Assembly (NCBI GenBank): GCA_016788165.1 | Contig: JAEUTH010000037.1 | Coordinates: 1-47,593 of the forward strand | DNA: 47,593 nucleotides | DNA from: Bacteroidia bacterium | Lineage (GTDB): Bacteria; Bacteroidota; Bacteroidia; AKYH767-A; OLB10 | Direction of reading: 5' to 3' | Shown: piece after piece, positions 7,756 through 19,797 of the stretch | How the letters are laid out: every line of letters begins with the position of its first letter | Numbering within the stretch: position 1 is the first letter of the stretch | Program-made: the position numbers and the translations under genes | Notes under the pieces: model-generated | What the model was told of the DNA's origin: nothing | Database searches by the model: none | Seen by the model: the letters and a program-made list of their open reading frames with translations, nothing else

Positions 7756-8664
7756 ATGGACAATCAAGATATTATTGAGCGCATTATAAATAAAAATCAA
7801 AAATTTGGATTAAACACACAAACATTACTTGAAGGAAATGTGTGGGCAAAACCTGTAACGTATTGGGATTATATTTTACCGGATGCATTGTTGAGCCTGC
7901 AAATACAACGCACCACATTGCCGGATGAGATGGTGTTTATTATGTATCATCAAATAAATGAGTTGCTGTTTAAAATGATTTTGTGGGAAATAGATCAGGT
8001 AAGTGCTTGCGAAAAAATTGAAGCCGAGTTTTTTAGTAAGAAATTGGAACGTATCTCACGCTATTTCGATATGCTTTCCGAGTCGTTTAACATTATGGGC
8101 GATGGTATGGATTTGGAGCAGTACAATAAGTTTAGAAACACTTTGGCACCTGCAAGCGGATTTCAAAGCGCCCAATATCGTCTAATCGAATTTGCATCTA
8201 CTGAATTGATTAATTTAATTGATTACCGCTTTAGGGCCACAATTGACCGCAATACACCTTATACACATGCTTTCGAACATCTTTATTGGCAAGCCGCAGG
8301 TAAAGACTATGCCACCGGCAAGAAAAACGCCATGCTTACTTTTTTCGAAGAAAAATACAAAGCCCACTTCTTACAACGAATGGAAGCCTATAATACCACA
8401 AACCTATACACGCAATACAAACAACTACCTGCAGATGTTAGAACAAATGTAGCATTGATAAAAGCCATGCGCCATTATGACTATACAGTAAACGTAAAAT
8501 GGGTGATGGCTCATTACCATGCTGCCGGTAAGTATTTGGGTAATGCCGAAGCAACAGGTGGCAGCGATTGGCGTAAATACATGCACCCAAAATATCAAAG
8601 GCGCATATTTTTTCCGGATTTATGGTCGGCTGATGAATTGAAAAACTGGGGTAATGATGTTTAG
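7756..8664 (+). CDS. kynA: Tryptophan 2,3-dioxygenase
   Basis: A cytoplasmic heme enzyme that opens the indole ring of L-tryptophan with O2 to give N-formylkynurenine, the first step of the kynurenine pathway. The 302 residues (from the ATG) show the family core: TYWDYILPDALLSLQ, the FIMYHQINELLFKMILWEID helix at about 61-80, SGFQSAQYRLIEF, the ligand-region helix WVMAHYHAAGKYLG near 249-262, and GGSDWRKYMHPKYQRRIFFP from 268. An in-frame TTG at 7738 would add six residues but overlaps the predicted promoter. No formamidase, kynureninase or kynurenine hydroxylase gene is nearby. Downstream convergent neighbour is the TauE permease, with 4 bp of overlap at the stops. Confidence 0.95.
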   Translation: MDNQDIIERIINKNQKFGLNTQTLLEGNVWAKPVTYWDYILPDALLSLQIQRTTLPDEMVFIMYHQINELLFKMILWEIDQVSACEKIEAEFFSKKLERISRYFDMLSESFNIMGDGMDLEQYNKFRNTLAPASGFQSAQYRLIEFASTELINLIDYRFRATIDRNTPYTHAFEHLYWQAAGKDYATGKKNAMLTFFEEKYKAHFLQRMEAYNTTNLYTQYKQLPADVRTNVALIKAMRHYDYTVNVKWVMAHYHAAGKYLGNAEATGGSDWRKYMHPKYQRRIFFPDLWSADELKNWGNDV

Positions 8665-9458
8665 TTTTTTAATACGGTTTCTTTAATGATGATGTAAATT
8701 CCCATTAAGAGTATAAACCAGCCAAATGATTTTTTTAGTGATTGTGCGCTAACATGTTTTGATAAAAAAATGCCTGTAATAACACCTGCTGCGGCCATAC
8801 AGGTAAAGGTTAAAAGCAAATGCCAATCAATAACAGCCATATTTTGATAATCGCCTAAAAAACCAATAAGCGATTTGGCCGCAATAATTAAAAGCGATGT
8901 ACCAACAGCTAATTTCATAGGCATATTTGTAAATATTACCAAAACCGGAATTATCAAAAATCCGCCACCCGCCCCAACCAATCCGGTTAATACACCTACT
9001 AAGATGCCTTCAATAAATATATAAACAACACGCTTAAATCCTTTGATGGGTTGGTTTTTATATACCTTGGCATCGGCAATCATACTCCATGATGCTGCTA
9101 TCATCACCAAAGAAAACAATAACATTAAAAACACTTCTTTGCTTATTACCCATAATCCAATACTTGCAATAGGATCAGGAAGTAATGGAATTAAATAAAG
9201 ACGTGTAAAATATACCGAAGCTATTGAAGGTGCGCCAAATATTACAGCGGTGCTAAAATCAATTTGCTTATCGAAACCATTTTTAACAGCACCTATTAAA
9301 GCCGTGCTGCCAACTATAAAAAGCGAATATGCAGTTGCCGATATAGCATCAACACCCATCACATAAACCAAAATCGGAACCGTTAGAATGGAGCCACCGC
9401 TGCCAATCATGCCTAATGAAATGCCTACAAGAACAGCTAATATATATCCTAAAATCAT
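8661..9458 (-). CDS. TauE/SafE-family membrane permease (sulfite/sulfonate-type exporter)
   Basis: An inner-membrane protein of about 265 residues with roughly seven to eight hydrophobic segments. The two TauE/SafE half-repeats are visible: a first glycine-rich motif SLGMIGSGGSILTVPILVYVMGV near the N-terminus and a second, VLTGLVGAGGGFLIIPVLVI, in the middle. Family members export sulfite, sulfoacetate or other organosulfur anions, but many are uncharacterised. ATG 9458 is chosen because the first membrane helix starts there (MILGYILAVLVG); a TTG at 9503 would add a polar 15-residue extension atypical for the family. Substrate here is inferred only from family. Confidence 0.87.
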   Translation of the reverse strand: MILGYILAVLVGISLGMIGSGGSILTVPILVYVMGVDAISATAYSLFIVGSTALIGAVKNGFDKQIDFSTAVIFGAPSIASVYFTRLYLIPLLPDPIASIGLWVISKEVFLMLLFSLVMIAASWSMIADAKVYKNQPIKGFKRVVYIFIEGILVGVLTGLVGAGGGFLIIPVLVIFTNMPMKLAVGTSLLIIAAKSLIGFLGDYQNMAVIDWHLLLTFTCMAAAGVITGIFLSKHVSAQSLKKSFGWFILLMGIYIIIKETVLKN

Positions 9459-9721
9459 AGCGTAAAAGTGGCGCCAATTTAATTGCCTTTCAATGCTGAA
9501 CAAAAATTTATTTAAGCCCTAAAATTACGTTGCTTCAATTGCAAACATTTTTCAATCAGCCTACTTATGCAACTAAATTTTTATAATACTGATTTGCAGA
9601 CTTAAATCTGGGTAGGCCGCTGAAACTAATTTCGTTGTTAATACTGTTCAACAACGGTTTTTCTATCAATCAAAGTTTATATTTTATACATAATAAACAC
9701 TAATGTCCTTGCCTGTGCTAA

Positions 9722-10216
9722 TTAAAAACCCAGGCCAATATGAAGCCCCAAACTTATATGAAAGTCCTCGGGGTCGTAAGCAAATTCAAAAACAGGCCCT
9801 AAGTGAAAATTATTAATTTCGAATTCGTACGATGTTTCTAAATGTAAGGCAAAGTCAGGACTGTTAATAGCTTCGTCTTCAAAAGTAATTCCCGGTGCTA
9901 CAATAAAACTTAATTTATCAATAGGCATATAACTACCAACAATACCAAATGTGTGATGGCCATGCTTGTCGAATATTCGTTCATAACCCGCACCTATGCC
10001 AAAAGGCGTGTGGTCAATCTTACGGATATAATGAACATGAAGACCATAGGTTAACACCTTTTCTTTTATAAAATATACAGGTGCATTAGCCACACCAATT
10101 TCATTTTTATGATGGTCATGATGTTTATGTTCTAAATAGTTTGTGTCGGTTAATTGGTTTTGTGCATTTACGGAGAAGCAAAATAACAGGGCAATAATTA
10201 AAAATGCGATTTTCAT
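9722..10216 (-). CDS. Small exported beta-barrel-like outer-membrane protein with His-rich N-terminus
   Basis: The 164 residues begin with a clear signal peptide (MKIAFLIIALLFCFSVNAQ). The mature N-terminus carries a dense histidine cluster, EHKHHDHHKNE, with more histidines in DKHGHHTFG. After that the sequence alternates hydrophobic and polar residues in beta-strand fashion and ends in LGLHIGLGF, a terminal aromatic typical of outer-membrane barrels. I do not recognise a named family. The His cluster suggests zinc, copper or nickel binding, which is inference only. It stands alone, with about 220 bp to the TauE gene and 340 bp to the tRNA cluster. No metal-responsive operator was recognised upstream. 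Confidence 0.75.
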   Translation of the reverse strand: MKIAFLIIALLFCFSVNAQNQLTDTNYLEHKHHDHHKNEIGVANAPVYFIKEKVLTYGLHVHYIRKIDHTPFGIGAGYERIFDKHGHHTFGIVGSYMPIDKLSFIVAPGITFEDEAINSPDFALHLETSYEFEINNFHLGPVFEFAYDPEDFHISLGLHIGLGF

Positions 10217-10408
10217 AAGATGCGCGAATCTATTGAATTCATAGTTAAACTAGTTTTCAACATTTAATTGAATAGGAGCCAGCTTGAGACAGGTAAAAAA
10301 ACTGATTTTACTTAGTTCAATTACTGTATTTATACAAGCACCTCGAAACAAAGTTTTACATAAACTGACACCTAAAGGCATTAATGTTAAAAAAAAGATT
10401 ATCAACGC

Positions 10409-10438
10409 TTGCAACTAAACATTTTGTTCCTACATTTG
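10409..10438 (+). promoter_or_regulatory. Promoter of the tRNA-tuf transcription unit
   Basis: TACATTTG at 10431-10438 is an exact TAnnTTTG -7 box, with TTG at 10409-10411 nineteen bases upstream as the -33 element. Transcription would start near 10445, about 115 bp before the first tRNA. The leader then contains GAGGG-TTT-CCCTC (10453-10465) overlapping a competing pairing, AATGAG (10450-10455) with CTCATT (10471-10476). Nothing else is visible in the 10217-10558 gap. Confidence 0.65.
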
Positions 10439-10558
10439 CGTTCCCAAAAAATGAGGGTTTCCCTCTTTCGCTCATTGAAATAGTAAATACGCACATGCCT
10501 TACAAGCAATTTTTGTGCTCCTAAACAAGTTTAGCTGCACAAAACAAACAAGATAAAA

Positions 10559-10631
10559 GCCGATGTAGCTCAGTTGGTAGAGCTACTGATTTGTAATCAG
10601 TAGGTCGGGGGTTCGAGTCCCTCCATCGGCT
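10559..10631 (+). tRNA. tRNA-Thr (anticodon TGT)
   Basis: A 73-nt cloverleaf with acceptor stem GCCGATG/CATCGGC, anticodon stem ACTGA/TCAGT with loop TTTGTAA, and a T-loop GTTCGAGTC. The discriminator base is T. No CCA is encoded. It is the first member of the tRNA cluster ahead of tuf. Confidence 0.96.
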
Positions 10632-10715
10632 CTGTAATGCCAGCATAGAAATTAAACCAAACCCTTTGGTTACACCTCACTCTCCGTAACCTGTATGCAT
10701 TAGCAAATTAATTTA

Positions 10716-10797
10716 GGGGAGATTCCAGAGCGGCCAAATGGAACAGACTGTAAATCTGTCGTCTTAGACTTCGAAGGTTCGAATCCTTCTCTCCCCA
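10716..10797 (+). tRNA. tRNA-Tyr (anticodon GTA)
   Basis: An 82-nt class II tRNA with a long variable arm. Acceptor stem GGGGAGA/TCTCCCC, anticodon stem CAGAC-type with GTA in the loop, T-loop GGTTCGAATCC, discriminator A. CCA is not encoded. Confidence 0.96.
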
Positions 10798-10841
10798 CAA
10801 AAAGTATATAAAAAAACATGTGAATACTTTAAAAGATAAAA

Positions 10842-10914
10842 GCGGAAGTAGCTCATTTGGTAGAGCATCAGCCTTCCAAGCTGAGGGTGGCCGGTTCGAG
10901 CCCGGTCTTCCGCT
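10842..10914 (+). tRNA. tRNA-Gly (anticodon TCC)
   Basis: A 73-nt cloverleaf with acceptor stem GCGGAAG/CTTCCGC, anticodon loop CTTCCAA and T-arm CCGGTTCGAGCCCGG. Discriminator T; CCA not encoded. Confidence 0.96.
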
Positions 10915-10954
10915 CTAAAAGGTTAAATTAATAACCGGCCGCATAACAACCCAA

Positions 10955-11026
<72 letters not shown>

Positions 11027-11110
11027 CAACACAAACCAACAAAGAAGTAAATTAAGTTCATAAGCAAACAAACTATAACAATTAAACAATAACTCTTAAT
11101 CTGAATAAAA

Positions 11111-12298
11111 ATGGCAAAAGAAAAATTCGACCGCTCCAAGCCACACGTAAACATTGGAACAATTGGTCACGTTGACCACGGTAAAACTACCTTAACCGCA
11201 GCTATCACTATGGTTTTAGCTTCTAAAGGACTTTCTGAAAAGCGCTCGTTCGATTCGATTGACAATGCGCCCGAAGAAAAAGAACGTGGTATTACTATTA
11301 ATACAGCACACGTTGAATATTCAACACAAAACCGTCACTATGCCCACGTTGACTGTCCGGGTCACGCTGACTATGTAAAAAACATGGTTACTGGTGCGGC
11401 ACAAATGGATGGCGCTATTTTAGTTGTAGCGGCTACCGATGGTCCGATGCCTCAAACACGCGAACACATTCTTTTAGCACGTCAGGTAGGTGTGCCAAAG
11501 ATTGTTGTGTTTATGAATAAAGTTGACATGGTTGATGATGAAGAATTATTAGACATCGTTGAAATGGAGATTCGCGAATTGTTGAGTTTCTATGAATTTG
11601 ATGGCGATAACACGCCAATTATTCGTGGTTCGGCTTTAGGTGGTTTGAACTTAGATGATAAGTGGGTGCCAAAAATTATGGAACTTATGGATGCTGTTGA
11701 TAGCTATATTCCAATTCCTCCACGCCAGGTTGATCTTCCATTCTTAATGCCGGTTGAAGACGTGTTCTCAATTACAGGTCGTGGTACAGTTGCTACGGGT
11801 CGTATTGAGCGCGGTGTAATCAACTCAAACGATAACGTTGAAATTATTGGTATGCAAGAAGCCAAGTTAACCTCAACTGTTACCGGTGTTGAGATGTTCC
11901 GTAAGATCTTAGATCGTGGCGAAGCCGGTGATAACGTTGGTTTATTATTACGTGGTATTGATAAAACACAAATTCGCAGAGGTATGGTAATTGCCAAACC
12001 CGGTTCGATAACACCACATACGCAATTTAAAGCCGAAATTTATGTGTTGAAGAAAGAAGAAGGCGGCCGTCATACACCATTCCACCAAAAATACCGTCCA
12101 CAGTTTTACCTACGTACTACCGATGTAACCGGTGAAATTACTTTACCAGAAGGACGTGAAATGGTAATGCCTGGCGATAACGTAACAATTACAGTTGACT
12201 TAATTGTACCTGTAGCTATGGATAAAGGGTTACGTTTCGCTATCCGCGAAGGTGGCCGTACCGTAGGTGCTGGTCAGGTTACTGAAATTTTAAAGTAA
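11111..12298 (+). CDS. tuf: Elongation factor Tu
   Basis: A GTPase that delivers aminoacyl-tRNA to the ribosome. The 395 residues show every G motif: [14 protein letters not shown] (G1) near residue 19, [12 protein letters not shown] (G2), DCPGHADYV (G3), NKVD (G4) and a G5-type SAL. Domains II and III are complete, ending [15 protein letters not shown]. It follows four tRNAs and precedes tRNA-Trp and secE, the standard Bacteroidota order, and was probably transcribed from the promoter at 10409-10438. Confidence 0.99.
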   Translation: MAKEKFDRSKPHVNIGTIGHVDHGKTTLTAAITMVLASKGLSEKRSFDSIDNAPEEKERGITINTAHVEYSTQNRHYAHVDCPGHADYVKNMVTGAAQMDGAILVVAATDGPMPQTREHILLARQVGVPKIVVFMNKVDMVDDEELLDIVEMEIRELLSFYEFDGDNTPIIRGSALGGLNLDDKWVPKIMELMDAVDSYIPIPPRQVDLPFLMPVEDVFSITGRGTVATGRIERGVINSNDNVEIIGMQEAKLTSTVTGVEMFRKILDRGEAGDNVGLLLRGIDKTQIRRGMVIAKPGSITPHTQFKAEIYVLKKEEGGRHTPFHQKYRPQFYLRTTDVTGEITLPEGREMVMPGDNVTITVDLIVPVAMDKGLRFAIREGGRTVGAGQVTEILK

Positions 12299-12318
12299 CA
12301 AACATTAAAAAAGCATGT

Positions 12319-12350
12319 TAGCAGTTGGTGTAAAATGGCATCAACTGCTA
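12319..12350 (+). terminator. Hairpin after tuf, possible attenuator
   Basis: TAGCAGTTGGTG pairs with CATCAACTGCTA (12 pairs, one G-U) around an 8-nt loop, followed by a T-rich tcttgttta. It could terminate part of the transcripts, protect the tuf 3' end, or help processing before tRNA-Trp. Confidence 0.55.
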
Positions 12351-12409
12351 TCTTGTTTATAGCATAAGTAACTACACATTATACTATAAACAAGCAAAAA
12401 GAATACAAT

Positions 12410-12483
12410 AGGGGTGTAGTTCAAGGGTAGAATAGCGGTCTCCAAAACCGTTGATGGGAGTTCGAATCTCTCCACCCCTGCCA
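12410..12483 (+). tRNA. tRNA-Trp (anticodon CCA), 3' CCA encoded
   Basis: Acceptor stem AGGGGTG/CACCCCT, anticodon loop CTCCAAA, T-loop TTCGAAT, discriminator G at 12480. Bases 12481-12483 read CCA, so here the tail is encoded, unlike the four upstream tRNAs. It lies between tuf and secE. Confidence 0.96.
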
Positions 12484-12508
12484 AATAAATCCGTTTAGAT
12501 AAATTGCT

Positions 12509-12703
12509 ATGGATAAAATAAAATTATATGTACGCGAATCGTACAATGAATTGATGCATAAAGTTAGTTGGCCAACATCCAGCGAACTTCAGGAAAGTGC
12601 AATTACCGTATTGGTGGCAACTTGTATTATAAGCTTGGTTATATTTTTTATTGATAGCGTTTTTGAAGGGGCCTTAGGGTTAATTTATCAAATGGCTGCC
12701 TAA
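12509..12703 (+). CDS. secE: Preprotein translocase subunit SecE
   Basis: A 64-residue subunit of the SecYEG channel in the inner membrane. It has a short cytoplasmic amphipathic part (MDKIKLYVRESYNELMHKVSWPT), including the conserved K-V-x-W-P motif, then one transmembrane helix at about residues 30-54. This is the minimal single-helix form usual outside the Enterobacteria. It lies 22 bp before nusG, in the standard secE-nusG pair. Confidence 0.97.
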   Translation: MDKIKLYVRESYNELMHKVSWPTSSELQESAITVLVATCIISLVIFFIDSVFEGALGLIYQMAA

Positions 12704-12724
12704 TAAATCTGCATAGAACAAAAG

Positions 12725-13276
12725 ATGGCTGAAGTTATAAATGAAAAAAAATGGTTCGTTGTTAGAGCCATAAGCGGTAAGGAGAAAAAGGTAAAGCAAT
12801 ACATTGATATGGAAGTTGCACGCCTTGGTATTGAACAATACGTTGCTCAAGTGCTTATACCAACTGAGAAAGTTTATCTGATTAAAAACGGTAAAAAAAT
12901 TAGTAAGGAAAGAAGCTACTTGCCAGGGTATGTTTTAATCGAAGCAAGTTTAGTTGGTGAAATACCTCATATAATACAAAATATACCGGGTGTAATTAAT
13001 TTTTTAGGTCCAAAAAACGAGCCCCCGGCACCATTACGTCAGGCAGAGGTAAATCGTATATTAGGTAAAGTTGATGAGTTAGCTGATACAGAAGAAGTAA
13101 TGAATATACCTTATGTAGTTGGCGAAACCGTTAAAGTGATTGATGGACCATTTAATAGTTTTTCGGGTACCATTGAAGAGGTGCATGAAGATAAACGTAA
13201 GCTAAAAGTGATGGTGAAGATATTTGGTCGTAAAACACCACTGGAGTTAAGTTACATGCAAGTAGAAAAAGAATAA
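12725..13276 (+). CDS. nusG: Transcription termination/antitermination factor NusG
   Basis: NusG binds RNA polymerase and links it to Rho or ribosomal protein S10. The 183 residues have the N-terminal NGN domain starting KKWFVVRAISGKEKKVKQYI, with the conserved SYLPGYVLIEA and NIPGVINFLG motifs, and a C-terminal KOW domain with VGETVKVIDGPFNSFSGTIEEV. Length is normal. The next gene, rplK, is 85 bp away. Confidence 0.98.
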   Translation: MAEVINEKKWFVVRAISGKEKKVKQYIDMEVARLGIEQYVAQVLIPTEKVYLIKNGKKISKERSYLPGYVLIEASLVGEIPHIIQNIPGVINFLGPKNEPPAPLRQAEVNRILGKVDELADTEEVMNIPYVVGETVKVIDGPFNSFSGTIEEVHEDKRKLKVMVKIFGRKTPLELSYMQVEKE

Positions 13277-13361
13277 AACAGCTTAGAATTAAACCAGGTA
13301 AAAAGTTGCTTCCAAACTCAAAATACCTTGTACAAAATTTAAAGCAAAACATTAATAAATT

Positions 13362-13799
13362 ATGGCAAAAGAAATAGCAACATACATAAAATTACAAGTA
13401 AAAGGTGGTGCAGCAAATCCAGCACCTCCCATTGGTCCGGCTTTAGGTGCCAAGGGCGTAAACATCATGGAGTTTTGCAAGCAGTTTAATGCACGCACCC
13501 AGGATAAAGCAGGTAAAGTTTGTCCGGTATTAATTACAGTTTATACCGATAAATCATTTGATTTTGTAATAAAAACAGCTCCTGTTGCATCACAAATATT
13601 GGAGTTTGCAAAAATTAAAAGTGGTTCGGCTGAGCCTAACCGTAAAAAAGTTGGAACCATAAATTGGAATCAGGTACGTGAAATTGCTGAGGTAAAAATG
13701 CCAGATTTAAACTGTTTCGAAATCGAATCGGCTATGAGTATGGTAGCAGGTACGGCACGCAGTATGGGTGTTTTAATCGAAGGTACACGTCCTTATTAA
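13362..13799 (+). CDS. rplK: 50S ribosomal protein L11
   Basis: A component of the GTPase-associated centre of the large subunit, needed for factor binding and for stringent-response sensing. The 145 residues contain [20 protein letters not shown] at the N-terminus, the family signature for the Pro-rich 23S-binding region, and end [16 protein letters not shown]. Length and order (rplK-rplA) are standard. Confidence 0.99.
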   Translation: MAKEIATYIKLQVKGGAANPAPPIGPALGAKGVNIMEFCKQFNARTQDKAGKVCPVLITVYTDKSFDFVIKTAPVASQILEFAKIKSGSAEPNRKKVGTINWNQVREIAEVKMPDLNCFEIESAMSMVAGTARSMGVLIEGTRPY

Positions 13800-13866
13800 T
13801 TTAAATTTAAACCGTGGAAGTGCATTAATACAAAAAAGCACGTTATACCACATAATATTTTTATAA

Positions 13867-14559
13867 ATGTCAAAAATCACTAAAAAATACAAAGCCGCTG
13901 CAGCTAAGTATGATCCTACTAAAGCATATACTTTGTTAGAAGCATCGCGCATTGTAAAAGAAATTTCGTTCACAAAATTTGATGCCAGCGTTGACCTTAG
14001 TTTGCGTTTAGGCGTTGACCCACGCAAAGCCAATCAGATGGTACGTGGTGTTGTAACATTGCCACATGGAACCGGTAAAGTAAAACGCGTTTTAGTTTTA
14101 TGTACACCTGATAAAGAAGCTGAAGCAAAAGCAGCCGGTGCCGACTATGTAGGCTTAGATGATTATATTCAAAAAATTGAGCAAGGTTGGGTAGATGTAG
14201 ATGTAATTATTACTATGCCCAGCGTTATGGCTAAAGTAGGTAAACTGGGTAAAATATTAGGTCCACGTAACTTAATGCCCAATCCTAAAACCGGAACCGT
14301 TACAGTTGACGTGGCAAAAGCAGTTACTGAAGTTAAAGGCGGTAAAATTGACTTTAAAGTTGATAAACAAGGCCACATTCACACCAGTATAGGTAAATCA
14401 TCATTCGATGCATCCAAACTATCTGAAAATGCTGCCGAAGTATTAAATTCAATTATCAAACTTAAACCATCCTCAGCAAAAGGTACATACTTACGTAGTG
14501 TAAGTTTATCAAGTACCATGAGCCCCGGTGTTAAGGTAGATCCAAAAACTGTTAGTTAA
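13867..14559 (+). CDS. rplA: 50S ribosomal protein L1
   Basis: L1 binds 23S rRNA at the mobile L1 stalk and in many bacteria represses its own operon. The 230 residues contain the conserved block around [20 protein letters not shown] and a complete C-terminus. It is 67 bp after rplK and 21 bp before rplJ. I found no clear mimic of the 23S L1 site in the leader, so autoregulation is only a family expectation. Confidence 0.99.
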   Translation: MSKITKKYKAAAAKYDPTKAYTLLEASRIVKEISFTKFDASVDLSLRLGVDPRKANQMVRGVVTLPHGTGKVKRVLVLCTPDKEAEAKAAGADYVGLDDYIQKIEQGWVDVDVIITMPSVMAKVGKLGKILGPRNLMPNPKTGTVTVDVAKAVTEVKGGKIDFKVDKQGHIHTSIGKSSFDASKLSENAAEVLNSIIKLKPSSAKGTYLRSVSLSSTMSPGVKVDPKTVS

Positions 14560-14580
14560 TCATCTTAAACAATTGAAACA

Positions 14581-15105
14581 ATGACAAGAGACGAAAAGAA
14601 TAAAATCATCGACAACTTGGTTGAGATGTTATCATCTTATAACGGTTTCTATGTAACCGATATTTCAACATTAACAGTTGAAAAAACCAATAAGTTACGT
14701 AAGCTATGCTTTGATAAGGGCGTAAAACTTAATGTTGCAAAAAATACACTCATACAAAAGGCATTAGAGCGTATGAATGCAACTGAATACGAACCGGTAT
14801 TTAGTTCATTAAAAGGAACTTCTGCATTAATGCTTAGCGAATCGGCTAATGTGCCTGCAAAACTTATAAAAGAGTTTCGCAAAGCAGCAGCTACTGATAG
14901 GCCAGTACTTAAATGCGCTTATATTGAATCGTCAGTATTTACAGGCGATAATCAATTAGAGGCTTTAATAGCACTTAAATCTAAAAACGAATTAATAGCC
15001 GATGTAGTTGCATTACTTCAATCGCCAATGCGCAATGTATTGGGTGGATTACAAAGTGGTGGTCATAAAATTGCAGGCATTATTAAAACCCTCGAATCAA
15101 GATAA
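14581..15105 (+). CDS. rplJ: 50S ribosomal protein L10
   Basis: L10 anchors the L7/L12 dimers to the ribosome. The 174 residues start with MTRDEKNKIIDNLVEML, contain the rRNA-binding NVAKNTLIQKAL and end with the C-terminal helix that binds L7/L12. Only 21 bp separate it from rplA, so the long L10-binding leader known from E. coli does not fit here; regulation may instead use the structured 130-bp gap that follows. Confidence 0.98.
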   Translation: MTRDEKNKIIDNLVEMLSSYNGFYVTDISTLTVEKTNKLRKLCFDKGVKLNVAKNTLIQKALERMNATEYEPVFSSLKGTSALMLSESANVPAKLIKEFRKAAATDRPVLKCAYIESSVFTGDNQLEALIALKSKNELIADVVALLQSPMRNVLGGLQSGGHKIAGIIKTLESR

Positions 15106-15110
15106 TTCAA

Positions 15111-15161
15111 AAAGGCCAATTGTTGTAAAATGGTTACGCATATAACAACAAAGCAGCCTTT
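15111..15161 (+). promoter_or_regulatory. Imperfect hairpin between rplJ and rplL
   Basis: An outer stem AAAGGC (15111-15116)/GCCTTT (15156-15161) encloses an inner stem TTGTTGT (15120-15126)/ACAACAA (15145-15151). No T-run follows immediately, so it is unlikely to be a simple terminator. It may tune expression of L7/L12, needed in several copies per ribosome. Confidence 0.4.
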
Positions 15162-15235
15162 AAATCCGGTAGGTTACAGAGCTTCCACTTAATAACCAAC
15201 CATAAATTTTAAACCTTTAAATAATTATAAATATC

Positions 15236-15613
15236 ATGGCAGATTTAAATGCATTAGCAGATCAATTAGTTGGTCTAACAGTAAAAGAAGTTAACGAGTT
15301 AGCTAAAATATTAAAAGACAATCACGGCATTGAGCCAGCAGCAGCAGCAGTTGCAGTAGCAGGTCCGGCCGCAGGTGGTGGTGCTGAAGCTCCAGCCGAA
15401 AAATCAACTTTCGATGTAATTTTAAAGTCGGCAGGTGCAGCTAAATTAGGTGTTGTAAAGTTGGTTAAAGAATTAACCGGTTTAGGCCTTAAAGAAGCTA
15501 AAGATTTAGTTGATGGCGCTCCAAAAGCAATCAAAGAAGGCGCTGATAAAGCCACTGCTGAAGACTTGAAGAAGCAACTTGAAGAAGCAGGTGCTGAGGT
15601 TGAATTAAAGTAA
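15236..15613 (+). CDS. rplL: 50S ribosomal protein L7/L12
   Basis: The multicopy stalk protein that recruits translation factors. The 125 residues have the N-terminal dimerisation domain ([16 protein letters not shown]), a flexible Ala/Gly-rich hinge at about 36-55, and the C-terminal domain with [20 protein letters not shown], which binds elongation factors. It ends AGAEVELK. It lies 130 bp after rplJ and 232 bp before rpoB. Confidence 0.99.
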   Translation: MADLNALADQLVGLTVKEVNELAKILKDNHGIEPAAAAVAVAGPAAGGGAEAPAEKSTFDVILKSAGAAKLGVVKLVKELTGLGLKEAKDLVDGAPKAIKEGADKATAEDLKKQLEEAGAEVELK

Positions 15614-15746
15614 TTTGTTGGTGCTGTTCGATTTGTTTTCGAACTAATGTCAATGCCTTAAAAGTATTGGCTATAATTTCCAACTTACTTAATTCGCTAA
15701 CCTTGCCCTACTCATTTTCAATAGTTAATCATTAATAAAGCACGTC

Positions 15747-15771
15747 AGACTCTCGCCTTAGGCGGGGGTCT
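15747..15771 (+). terminator. Hairpin in the rplL-rpoB gap, probable attenuator
   Basis: AGACTCTCGCC pairs with GGCGGGGGTCT (11 pairs, two G-U) around a TTA loop, then a T-rich tttatgtgtttt. It is the most GC-rich feature nearby. Its position, between the ribosomal genes and rpoB, matches where partial termination lowers polymerase expression in other bacteria. Confidence 0.65.
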
Positions 15772-15845
15772 TTATGTGTTTTAAATAAGTCTATTTCTAA
15801 CAACATCCAGTTTTAGTAACGCATTTAAAAAACAAAACATACAAA

Positions 15846-19670
<3,825 letters not shown>

Positions 19671-19677
19671 TAAAATC

Positions 19678-19707
19678 TCAGGTAATACTGATTTACGTAT
19701 TGCCTGA
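19678..19707 (+). terminator. Hairpin between rpoB and rpoC
   Basis: TCAGGTAATAC (19678-19688) pairs with GTATTGCCTGA (19697-19707), 11 pairs with one G-U around an 8-nt loop, followed by tttcttt. It begins 8 bases after the rpoB stop. It may be a partial terminator or an RNA-processing or stability element within the rpoBC transcript. Confidence 0.55.
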
Positions 19708-19797
19708 TTTCTTTAATGAGTCTTGGTAAAATGACTGTCGTTAATCCGAAAAAAACTTACCCAAAAATTAAACAAAACACATTAATAATTAAAAATA

